This document shows, one piece after another, positions 1 to 6,750 of a DNA stretch of 12,666 nt. The notes beneath the pieces are model-generated. The model was not told the DNA's origin, searched no databases, and was given only the letters and a program-made list of their open reading frames with translations. The translations under genes were made by a program, and so were the position numbers. The stretch is taken from the NCBI GenBank assembly GCA_024227975.1, contig JAAETV010000795.1, positions 1 to 12,666 on the forward strand, given 5' to 3'. Source of the DNA: Actinomycetes bacterium (GTDB lineage Bacteria > Actinomycetota > Acidimicrobiia > Acidimicrobiales > SZUA-35). Within the stretch, counting starts at the first letter, position 1; each line of letters opens with the position of its first letter.

Positions 1-3000
1 ACCCGGCCAGGGTCATGGCGTGGCAACCGGGCGTACCATCGAGCAGGGCAAGGTCGAGAGCTCGCTGGTGGTAGGCAAAGGCTCGATCGTGTTGTGAACG
101 GGCACTGGCGATGCGGCCCAGCTCGCTCAAGACGTGGTGGCCGTGGCCATGGTTCGTTTTGGTGAGCAATTCGAGCGCCTCTACGAAGCAGGCTTCGGCC
201 CCTTCGAGGTCGCCCAGGTTGTGATGCACACGGCCCAACTCGCCCAGGGCGATGCCCAAGGCCCAGTGCTCTCCGAGCAAGCGGAAGGTGATGCACGCCT
301 GTTCGCCCCTTCGGATGGCATCGTGGGCGTCGACGGGGGTCGATGGGGTCAGGGTCATGGACCTGGCCTGGAGGAGCATGGTCGAGAGGTCGACGATGGC
401 TCTGGCCCATCGATCATCGGACGACGTCAACCGATCGGCTTCGGCCAGCAGTCGGAGCGGAAGATCCATTTCGGCTCGCCTGGTCTGAGCCATGGCGGCC
501 GCTACCCGGGCCAGGCCGGCGTCCTCGAGCCCGATCTCGTCGAAGATCGCCACGGCCTCGATGGCGCTGTCCTGGACCTCGGAGTAGGGGGTGGCGGCCG
601 TGGCATTGGCGATAGCGATGATCAGGCGAGCCCAGTTGGCCGGGTCGTGCTCACGGTTGACCAGGGGGAGTAGTCGGCTCAGTAGTCGTTCTCCCGCTGT
701 TGGGTCGCGGGTCAGGAACCACCAGCTGGCGTGGTACGCAATGGGGGCGGCAAGATCGGCCTGTTCGCTATCGGCTATCCAGGTGATGGCGGCCCGAAGT
801 TGGTCGGACTCGGCGTCGACGGCGGCCAGAGCTTCGGCTTTGGTTTCGTCGCGCCGCTGGTGGGCCTCGGTGACCAGGCCGATCAGCCAGAGGGCGTGGG
901 CCCGGCGAGTCTCTTCCTCCAACCCCCGCATGGCTAGCTCGGCCGCGGCCGCCTGACGGATCGGTTCGAGCATGCGGAATCGGCTCCCTCCCGGCTCGAC
1001 CACCAGTAAGGAGGCTCGTTGGAGCTCGTCGAGATCGTCCATGGTGTCGTCGGGATCGAGCTCACAGTTGGTGATGAGGGTCCCCGCCCCGTCCAGGCCG
1101 AACGAGCCCGACATCACGGAAAGCCGATCGAATAGTTCCCGGGCCGACGGTGACAACAGGTCGACGCTCCAACCGACGACGGCTTCAAGACTGCGGTGAC
1201 GTCGCTCCCGGGACGAGGCGACCTGGCGCAATAGGCGCAGCTGATCGTCGAGACGGGCGGCGATGTCATCGACCGACAACAGTGATGCCCGCCCAGCCGC
1301 CAACTCGATCGCCAGCGGGATGCCATCGAGCCGTCGACAGATGTGGGCTACGACGGGCAGCAGGCCATTGGGAATCTGGGCCTCGGGCCGGGTAGCTCTG
1401 ACCCGCGAGACGAAGAGCTGAACCGACGGCGACTGCTCAGTGGAGTCGAGGTCGGCGTCGGATCCGGGCACGGCGAGAGGCGGGATGCCGATGATGGTCT
1501 CGTCGGGAAGGCCGAGAGGGCGGCGGGAGGTGACGAGGAAGGTTCCCTTGATGTCGTGCTGTAGGGCTGTGTCGACGACCTCGGCCACGGCATCGAGAAC
1601 GTGTTCGGCATTGTCGACGATGATCAGGTCGGTGCTGGTTCGCAGACGGTCGATGATCTGTTCCAACGAGTCGCCTTCCTCGTCGAGATCGGATGAGATG
1701 AGGTCCTCTGCCATCCGGTCGATGACGGCTGCTGGGTCACTGACGCGGCCCAGATCGACGAACCTCACTGGTCTGATGCCGACCAGCTCCCAGGCGGCGG
1801 CTACCGCGGTGGAGGTCTTGCCGATCCCGCCGGGGCCCAGAAGAGTCACCAGGACCTCGGTGCTGATCTTGTCGACGACCTCAGCAGTGAGTGTGTCGCG
1901 TCCGACGAGGTTGTTGCGGAGCCGGGGGAGTGAGGCCGGTCCAACAGCTCGAAGGGGAGGGAAGGTCGTGGTCAACCCCGGCCCGTTGATCTGGGCCACT
2001 CTCACCGGCTCAGGGACGTCACGTAGCCAGTGGATCCCCAGGTCTCGGAGGCTGAGCGGAGTGTCCAGATCCGGTCGGGCCAGGTCGGCCGTTGTGGCCG
2101 AGACCAGGATCTGACCCCCGTGGGCCAGATCGAGGAGTCGGGCGCAGCGGTTGACCACCGGGCCTCGGTAGTCGTTGTCGACGGGCTCTAGGGAACCAGT
2201 GTGGATGGCCGCCTTGACCAGGAGGTCCGTGGTTGCTTGACGGGCCATACCGGCGGCCGCCGCCGTCACCGCTCGGTCGGCGGTCGGAAACACTGAGAGG
2301 ACACCATCACCGGTCGACTTCACCAGATAGCCACCATGTTCCTCGGTTGCCTCGGTCCAGATCTGGTGGAGGTCAGCGATGTCGCGCGCGGTGTCGGCTG
2401 GGGCTGATTCCCAGCGCCGGACTGAGCCCTCGACATCACACAACAGCACGCTGACGGTGCCTCGGGGCAATGCCATCTCACCCACCATTGGCTGGGATGA
2501 TGTCGCCGGCTCCTGGACCGGAGCTGGCGTGGGATCGAGGGCGCTGTCATGGGCCAGGACTTGGCGTTCGAGACGGACCAGAGGAGGGCCTGGTTCGAGG
2601 CCGAGCTGGTCGGACAAGATGGTTCTGGCCCGCTGGTAGCTGCGCAGGGCTTCGGCCTGGCGGCCTTGGCGATAGAGAGCCAACATCAACAGCTCCCACC
2701 GTCGTTCCCGCAATGGGTCCCGACCGACCGCCCCTTCGAGGGCCGCAACCAGCTCAGGATCGCCGCCGGCGTCGAGGCGCCGCTCCAGTACGGCCTCCTC
2801 GCTGTCGGCCCAGAGACTGTTGATTCGGAGTCGCTCGCCGTCAACGAGGTCTCCCTCGAGCCCTTCCAGCGCCGGGCCCCGCCAGTGGGCGGCCGCGGCG
2901 TCGAGCAGTTCGGTGGCCCGAACAGGGTCTGGCTCGCTCCGGGCGGCCTGGAGCAGCTCTTCGAGCCGGTCGATGTCGAGCACCACATCAACCAGGCGGT

Positions 3001-3265
3001 AGCCGGTGGCCGTCGTCTCGATGGCGCCGGCGGCCCGGCCGAGGGCTCGCCGCAGCCGGGAGATCATGGCTTGGACCGCGTTGCGGGGATCACTCGTCTC
3101 ACGGTCTCGGTACAGCTCTGCGCTCAGCCGTTCGACCGACAGGGGGGTGGGAGCGACGACGGCCAACATCACGAGGCCCTCCTGCTCCCGCTGGCCGGCG
3201 GGGGTGAGATCGTTCCCGTCATCGTCGAGCACTCTCAGTGGGCCCAGGAGCTCCAGATGCAACAT
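1..3265 (-). CDS. SARP/BTAD-type regulator with class III nucleotide cyclase, NB-ARC and TPR domains (C-terminus off window)
   Basis: The minus strand is open without a stop from ATG 3265 to the window edge, giving 1088 visible residues. Domain order: an OmpR/SARP winged helix (about 1-92, helix SRLRRALG), BTAD (95-240), class III nucleotide cyclase (268-400), NB-ARC ATPase (450-720), then helical repeats (750-1088) with clear TPR units near 1003-1036 and 1043-1075. The cyclase keeps both metal aspartates (D277 in LLCDVEGS, D320 in KSTGDG), K316, and the transition-state pair N372/R376 in VVNRCARL, so it may be active. Walker A is GPGGIGKTS (477-485), Walker B LIIVDN (547-552), and the NB-ARC GxPLA motif is GIPLAIELAA. 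In this family an ATPase-TPR sensor gates DNA binding; target genes and ligand are unknown. No strong ribosome site precedes the ATG. Four 11-bp repeats lie just upstream. Domain calls are firm; cyclase activity is inferred. Confidence 0.93.
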   Translation of the reverse strand, partial: MLHLELLGPLRVLDDDGNDLTPAGQREQEGLVMLAVVAPTPLSVERLSAELYRDRETSDPRNAVQAMISRLRRALGRAAGAIETTATGYRLVDVVLDIDRLEELLQAARSEPDPVRATELLDAAAAHWRGPALEGLEGDLVDGERLRINSLWADSEEAVLERRLDAGGDPELVAALEGAVGRDPLRERRWELLMLALYRQGRQAEALRSYQRARTILSDQLGLEPGPPLVRLERQVLAHDSALDPTPAPVQEPATSSQPMVGEMALPRGTVSVLLCDVEGSVRRWESAPADTARDIADLHQIWTEATEEHGGYLVKSTGDGVLSVFPTADRAVTAAAAGMARQATTDLLVKAAIHTGSLEPVDNDYRGPVVNRCARLLDLAHGGQILVSATTADLARPDLDTPLSLRDLGIHWLRDVPEPVRVAQINGPGLTTTFPPLRAVGPASLPRLRNNLVGRDTLTAEVVDKISTEVLVTLLGPGGIGKTSTAVAAAWELVGIRPVRFVDLGRVSDPAAVIDRMAEDLISSDLDEEGDSLEQIIDRLRTSTDLIIVDNAEHVLDAVAEVVDTALQHDIKGTFLVTSRRPLGLPDETIIGIPPLAVPGSDADLDSTEQSPSVQLFVSRVRATRPEAQIPNGLLPVVAHICRRLDGIPLAIELAAGRASLLSVDDIAARLDDQLRLLRQVASSRERRHRSLEAVVGWSVDLLSPSARELFDRLSVMSGSFGLDGAGTLITNCELDPDDTMDDLDELQRASLLVVEPGGSRFRMLEPIRQAAAAELAMRGLEEETRRAHALWLIGLVTEAHQRRDETKAEALAAVDAESDQLRAAITWIADSEQADLAAPIAYHASWWFLTRDPTAGERLLSRLLPLVNREHDPANWARLIIAIANATAATPYSEVQDSAIEAVAIFDEIGLEDAGLARVAAAMAQTRRAEMDLPLRLLAEADRLTSSDDRWARAIVDLSTMLLQARSMTLTPSTPVDAHDAIRRGEQACITFRLLGEHWALGIALGELGRVHHNLGDLEGAEACFVEALELLTKTNHGHGHHVLSELGRIASARSQHDRAFAYHQRALDLALLDGTPGCHAMTLAG

Positions 3266-3308
3266 GCTGAAAACGCTACGACAATCCGGCTTGCGGCGGA
3301 AGGGGCTT

Positions 3309-3352
3309 CCAGCGTCTGGTCAGCACTCCGTCAGCACTCCGTCAGCGACTGG
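3309..3352 (-). promoter_or_regulatory. Four 11-bp direct repeats upstream of the BTAD regulator
   Basis: Read on the minus strand, four consecutive 11-mers occur without gaps: CCAGTCGCTGA, CGGAGTGCTGA, CGGAGTGCTGA and CCAGACGCTGG. They share the core YGCTGR at exact 11-bp spacing. The array ends 43 bp before the regulator's ATG and overlaps the stop codon of the deacylase gene. Known SARP proteins (AfsR, DnrI, ActII-ORF4) bind heptameric direct repeats with 11-bp spacing next to the -35 region, so this looks like an operator for the adjacent SARP-type protein. The repeat is seen directly; binding is inferred. The nearest weak -10 candidate (TAGCGT, 3278-3273) is farther away than in classical SARP promoters. 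Confidence 0.55.
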
Positions 3353-3830
3353 ACCACACCGAAGCTAGCTCCTCGACCACTTCTGCTGTGGGGTGGGCGG
3401 CCAGCGTTTCGGGTGGGACCAGGAGCTTGCGGTCCCGCCCACCACCACCGATGATCACCCGGTCACAATCCATGATCCTGGCATCGATCCACAGGGGGAG
3501 CTCCGAGGTCGTCCCGAAGGGGGTGACACCCCCGATCTCCATGCCCGTCAGCTCCATTGTCTGCTCCGCCGAAGCAAAGGAGGCCTTGCGGACCCCGAGA
3601 CGTTTGCGCACCGTGTGGTTCACGTTGAGTCGGGAGTCGGCCAAGATGAGACACATGACGTGGATCGGTGGGTTCTTCTTGCCGATGACCACTATCGCGT
3701 TGGCTGATTCGCTCAGCGAGTAGCCATAGGTCTCGCAGAACTGGGCAGTGTCGGCCAAGGTTGGGTCACATCCGACGATCTCATGATCAAGTCCGAGGGC
3801 CGTGAGCTGCTCGATGGGGCGATCGATCAT
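3342..3830 (-). CDS. YbaK/EbsC-family aminoacyl-tRNA deacylase
   Basis: A 162-residue protein made of a single YbaK / prolyl-tRNA-synthetase-associated domain. This family hydrolyses mischarged aminoacyl-tRNA in trans in the cytosol (Cys-tRNAPro for Haemophilus and E. coli YbaK). Visible landmarks are the IVVIGKK strand with lysines 51-52, the VRKRLGVRKASFASAEQ helix-strand region, and the glycine loop GGVTPFG (100-106), the counterpart of the family GG(I/V)SPxG motif. Length is normal. ATG 3830 is the first possible start because an in-frame TAG lies three codons upstream; no clear Shine-Dalgarno sequence is present. It is divergent from the ThDP enzyme, with 69 bp between starts, and its stop overlaps the repeat array upstream of the BTAD regulator. 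Substrate specificity cannot be told from sequence; the actinobacterial branch may not share the Cys-tRNAPro preference. Confidence 0.93.
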   Translation of the reverse strand: MIDRPIEQLTALGLDHEIVGCDPTLADTAQFCETYGYSLSESANAIVVIGKKNPPIHVMCLILADSRLNVNHTVRKRLGVRKASFASAEQTMELTGMEIGGVTPFGTTSELPLWIDARIMDCDRVIIGGGGRDRKLLVPPETLAAHPTAEVVEELASVWSSR

Positions 3831-3871
3831 GACGGCAAGCTAGCTGGCCCGGGCCGTCTCCCCTCGCTCTG

Positions 3872-3887
3872 CTCGGGCGAGCCCGAG
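3872..3887. promoter_or_regulatory. 16-bp palindrome in the divergent promoter region
   Basis: CTCGGGC and GCCCGAG form a perfect 7-bp inverted repeat around GA, between the divergent starts at 3830 and 3900. A 10-bp palindrome GGCCCGGGCC lies nearby at 3846-3855. Such a short central gap suits a dimeric repressor site better than an RNA hairpin. GC-rich palindromes arise readily by chance here, so support is modest. Confidence 0.3.
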
Positions 3888-3899
3888 ACGGGCTCAACG

Positions 3900-5567
3900 A
3901 TGGTGACCCCTACTAGGGTCACCCTTGTGACCGCTGTAGATGCCAACGATCAGACAACCACCGGGGGCCAGGCCATGGCCCGCCAACTGGCGGCCGAAGG
4001 GGTTCAACATATCTTTGGGATCCCGGGTGTCCAGCTCGACTACGCCAGCAACGGTTTGGCCCAATACGCCGATCAGATCCGCTTCATCAATGTCCGGCAC
4101 GAGCAGACGACGACCTATGCCGCCGACGGCTACGCCCGTAGCACGGGACGGATCGGGGTGGCCATCGTCGTCCCCGGTCCGGGAGTTCTCAACGCCGCCA
4201 GTGGATTGGTGACGGCCCGGTCGTGCTCGTCGCCGGTCCTATTGATCGGCGGGCAGATCCCGACTCGGGGGATTGGCCGTGATCTGGGTCTGCTCCACGA
4301 GATCCCTGACCAGTCGGGCATCCTGGCCACCCTGTGTCTCCAATCGACCCTGGTCACCGAGGCCGGTCAGGTGGCAGGGGCCATCCATGGGGCCATGGTC
4401 AGGCTGGCCAATGGTCCGGGCCCGGTTGCCGTCGAGCTACCACCCGACATCCTGTCTGGGGCGGCTCCTGGCGCCGCCATCGGTCCTGAGCCAGCCGGCA
4501 CCCCATCGCCGGGCACCGCCGCCGACTTGGGGGCGGTGGCCGAGCGGTTGGCGGCAGCCGAGCGGCCCGTCATCTATGCCGGTGGCGGAGCTCGGGCCGC
4601 TGATGCCTGGGATGCCCTACCCGCCTTGGCTGAGGCCCTGGGGGCGCCGCTGGTCTCGACCACCAATGGCAAGGGGGCCTTCGACAATCGTCACCCCCAT
4701 GCCTTCCTCCCCCTGGCCTCCAAGGAGCTGTTGGGCCGGACTGATTGTGTGCTGTTCGTGGGCTCCAGGGCCATCGACGGTCGCGGCAATCTGACCCACA
4801 CTGCTGAGGGAGCCACCCTGCTCTCGCTCAATCATGACCCTGCCGCCTTCGGGGCCCCTAGATCGTTCGACGCCACGGTGAACGGTGATGCCGGTACCGG
4901 GGTGGCGGCCCTGGCCTCCCTCATCGAGGGGACCCGGCCCCTGTGGGTCGATGCCGACGGGATCCGTGAGCGGATGTTCGAGCAGCTGGCCGTGCTCGAA
5001 CCCCAGATGTCCTACGCCCGGGCCCTGCGTGAAGCCATGCCCGACGATGGCGTCCTGGTCAACGAGCTGACCCAGGTCGGCTATGCCTCCCGTTTCATCT
5101 ACGACGTTCGTCACCCCAACAGCTACCTCGACCCCGGGTATCAGGGCACCTTGGGTTACGGCTATCCAACCGCGGTCGGGGCTGCCGTTGGCAATCCCGA
5201 CCGAGCGGTGGTGTCGGTCAATGGCGACGGGGGTTTCGGCTACGGCATGTCTGAGATGGCAACGGTCATGAACCATGACCTCCCCCTGGTTGGGATCGTC
5301 TTTCGAGACGATGCCTTCGGCAATGTGCAGCGGATGCACAAGCAGCAGTTCGATGGTGTCCACCACGGAACCGAGCTGACCAACCCCGACATGTTGGCCC
5401 TGGCCGCCGCCTACGGGATGAAGGGCTACCGGGCCGAGAGCCCGGAGGAGCTGACCCGGTCTCTCGGCACCGCCATCGACGCCCGAGAGCCGGCCCTGAT
5501 CGATGTGCCGATGGGGATCGTTCCCGACCCTTGGGCCGTGGCCATGCGGCCGTGGAAGGGGGCCTGA
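3900..5567 (+). CDS. ThDP-dependent enzyme, acetolactate synthase (IlvB)-like large subunit
   Basis: A 555-residue enzyme (from ATG 3900) with the ThDP-family order: PYR domain (about 20-185), central domain (about 225-345) and PP domain (about 380-535). The cofactor-activating glutamate is E68 in RHEQTTTYAADGYAR. The ThDP/Mg site begins with GDG at 442-444, but the distal NN pair is D470-D471 in RDDAFGNV. Such enzymes decarboxylate 2-oxo acids and transfer the resulting carbanion to an aldehyde, oxo acid or acyl acceptor. No IlvN-type small subunit is adjacent, so a catabolic or specialised role is as likely as branched-chain synthesis. The frame stays open back to 3783, overlapping the deacylase start, but homology begins only near GGQAMARQL. 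GTG 3927, preceded by AGGG at 8 nt, is an alternative start and would place the palindrome 3902-3923 in the leader. Family call firm; reaction unknown. Confidence 0.92.
   Translation: MVTPTRVTLVTAVDANDQTTTGGQAMARQLAAEGVQHIFGIPGVQLDYASNGLAQYADQIRFINVRHEQTTTYAADGYARSTGRIGVAIVVPGPGVLNAASGLVTARSCSSPVLLIGGQIPTRGIGRDLGLLHEIPDQSGILATLCLQSTLVTEAGQVAGAIHGAMVRLANGPGPVAVELPPDILSGAAPGAAIGPEPAGTPSPGTAADLGAVAERLAAAERPVIYAGGGARAADAWDALPALAEALGAPLVSTTNGKGAFDNRHPHAFLPLASKELLGRTDCVLFVGSRAIDGRGNLTHTAEGATLLSLNHDPAAFGAPRSFDATVNGDAGTGVAALASLIEGTRPLWVDADGIRERMFEQLAVLEPQMSYARALREAMPDDGVLVNELTQVGYASRFIYDVRHPNSYLDPGYQGTLGYGYPTAVGAAVGNPDRAVVSVNGDGGFGYGMSEMATVMNHDLPLVGIVFRDDAFGNVQRMHKQQFDGVHHGTELTNPDMLALAAAYGMKGYRAESPEELTRSLGTAIDAREPALIDVPMGIVPDPWAVAMRPWKGA
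3902..3923. promoter_or_regulatory. 22-bp palindrome over the 5' end of the ThDP enzyme gene
   Basis: GGTGACCC and GGGTCACC form a perfect 8-bp inverted repeat separated by CTACTA. It begins inside the ATG at 3900 and ends 3 bp before the alternative GTG start at 3927. The right arm contains the AGGG that could act as ribosome site for that GTG. It may be a repressor operator or an RNA hairpin controlling initiation; either reading favours the downstream start. Confidence 0.4.
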
Positions 5568-5581
5568 GGCCCGGGCTCAGG
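5563..5581. terminator. Imperfect palindrome spanning two convergent stop codons (possible bidirectional terminator)
   Basis: CCTGA, one extra G, the palindromic core GCCCGGGC, then TCAGG. The TGA of the ThDP gene sits in the left arm and the TGA of the methyltransferase gene (minus strand) in the mirrored right arm, with only 9 bp between the genes. There is no T-run on either side, so it would have to work as a U-less terminator; this is uncertain. Confidence 0.35.
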
Positions 5582-6686
5582 AGTGGTCGGCGGCCCTGGT
5601 CGCCAGCAGATAGTGGTTGGCCCGGTCGGCCTTGACGCCCGTGACCTCGATCTCGGAGAACCCGGCGGTCGTCAGTTTCTCGACTGCCAGCTGCTCACCC
5701 CAGGCGGTACCAAGACCCTCCCCGCCGTAGGCCAGAGAGACAGTCATGCAGTGCATCGTCGAGATGGTGTACATCAAGGGTGCCCCAGGTAGGGCCAGGT
5801 TGTCCTGTAGGTGGCTCGAAGCCTTGGGCTCGACGCAGAGGTAGGTACCGCCTGGTCTGAGGGCGGCGAAGATGCCAGCCAGCATGTCGTCGGGCCGAAC
5901 CTGGTCATGGACGGCGTCGAAGCTGGTGATGAGATCGAACCGCTCGCTCTCGTCGAGTTGGGCCGCGTCTCGGGCCACGAAGTCAATATTGGTGTTGCCC
6001 GCGGCTTGGGCCTCGGCTCTGGCCCTGGCCAACGCGCCGTCGGCAATGTCGTAGCCGGTGAACCGCGAGTTGGGGTACTCGGCCGCAAGCTTGTTCAGCG
6101 CTCGCCCGCTGCCACAACCGACGTCGGCAACGTCGATCCCGCTTCGCAGCCATTGAGGGCCGCCGGGGAGGAGGGGCACGACCTGGGGGAGCAGGGCTTG
6201 GTCGAGGCGTTGCCCGCTCGACTCAGCCATCAGTTCCTGGAAGGCGGGATAGCGGTCGTAAGGCACACCGCCGCCCCGTCGAAAGGCGTCGACGACCTCG
6301 TCTTCGACCTGGCCCAGCAAGGAGATGTACTGGCAGTAGGTGGTGAGGTTGAGGGGACCTGAGGCTCGGGTGAGGAGGCTGGCGTGTTCAGCTGGCAGAG
6401 CATAGGTACCGGCCTCCGGGTCGTAGTCGACGACTCCTCCCGCCGTCATGGCCGCCAGCCACTCCCTGACGTAGCGCTCCTGCAAGCCGGCCGTGGCTGC
6501 GATCTCGTCGGAGGTCGATGGGGCTAGGGCCGACATCGTGTCGAATAGTCCTGTCTTGTGGCCGATCGAGCACATCAAGGCCAGGGCGCCCCCGTTCATG
6601 ATGCCGGTCATAGTCTCGAGGAACGCTCCACGCCGTCTGGAATCGAGCTGAGGTGGCTTCTCGGAGTCAGGGGAGCCGGTGGTCAT
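5577..6686 (-). CDS. Class I SAM-dependent methyltransferase with N-terminal winged helix (Rv2258c-like)
   Basis: A 369-residue protein. Residues about 20-105 form a winged-helix dimerisation-type domain (GLFDTMSALAPSTSDEIAA, then YVREWLAAMTAGGVVDYD), and residues about 180-365 a Rossmann methyltransferase fold with motif I VADVGCGSGRA (187-197), acidic D213 ending strand 2 (GYDIADGAL), and D240 in ARDAAQL. This order matches the Mycobacterium tuberculosis Rv2258c family, which methylates a small molecule of unknown identity. ATG 6686 is chosen because AAAGGA lies 6 nt upstream (6693-6698) and homology begins just after it. The frame stays open far upstream, but there it only mirrors the Thr-rich linker of the next gene. 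It is the last gene of the minus-strand cluster, 64 bp behind an SH3b protein gene, and converges on the ThDP enzyme. Substrate unknown. Confidence 0.92.
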   Translation of the reverse strand: MTTGSPDSEKPPQLDSRRRGAFLETMTGIMNGGALALMCSIGHKTGLFDTMSALAPSTSDEIAATAGLQERYVREWLAAMTAGGVVDYDPEAGTYALPAEHASLLTRASGPLNLTTYCQYISLLGQVEDEVVDAFRRGGGVPYDRYPAFQELMAESSGQRLDQALLPQVVPLLPGGPQWLRSGIDVADVGCGSGRALNKLAAEYPNSRFTGYDIADGALARARAEAQAAGNTNIDFVARDAAQLDESERFDLITSFDAVHDQVRPDDMLAGIFAALRPGGTYLCVEPKASSHLQDNLALPGAPLMYTISTMHCMTVSLAYGGEGLGTAWGEQLAVEKLTTAGFSEIEVTGVKADRANHYLLATRAADHS

Positions 6687-6692
6687 CGAGCG

Positions 6693-6698
6693 TCCTTT
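6693..6698 (-). promoter_or_regulatory. Shine-Dalgarno site of the methyltransferase gene
   Basis: AAAGGA on the minus strand with a 6-nt spacer to ATG 6686. It decides the start against the much longer open frame that continues to 7196. Confidence 0.75.
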
Positions 6699-6750
6699 CG
6701 GTGGGCCTCCTGGAACTCCCCAAACGTAGGCCGCCAGTGCGGTCGGTGCC

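Noticed and set aside
1440..2114. 224-residue plus-strand open frame
   Set aside because: Ser/Arg-rich product opposite the NB-ARC part of the regulator, whose Walker motifs are unmistakable.
2549..3454. 301-residue plus-strand open frame
   Set aside because: It mirrors the BTAD region of the minus-strand regulator and crosses two other features; its product shows no recognisable motif. High-GC coding DNA often leaves the opposite strand open.
3783..3899. 39-residue N-terminal extension of the ThDP enzyme
   Set aside because: It overlaps the start of the divergent deacylase gene and has no similarity to the family N-terminus.
4617..5366. 249-residue minus-strand open frame
   Set aside because: It lies opposite the PP domain of the ThDP enzyme, which has clear motifs; the product is low in structure and unlike known proteins.
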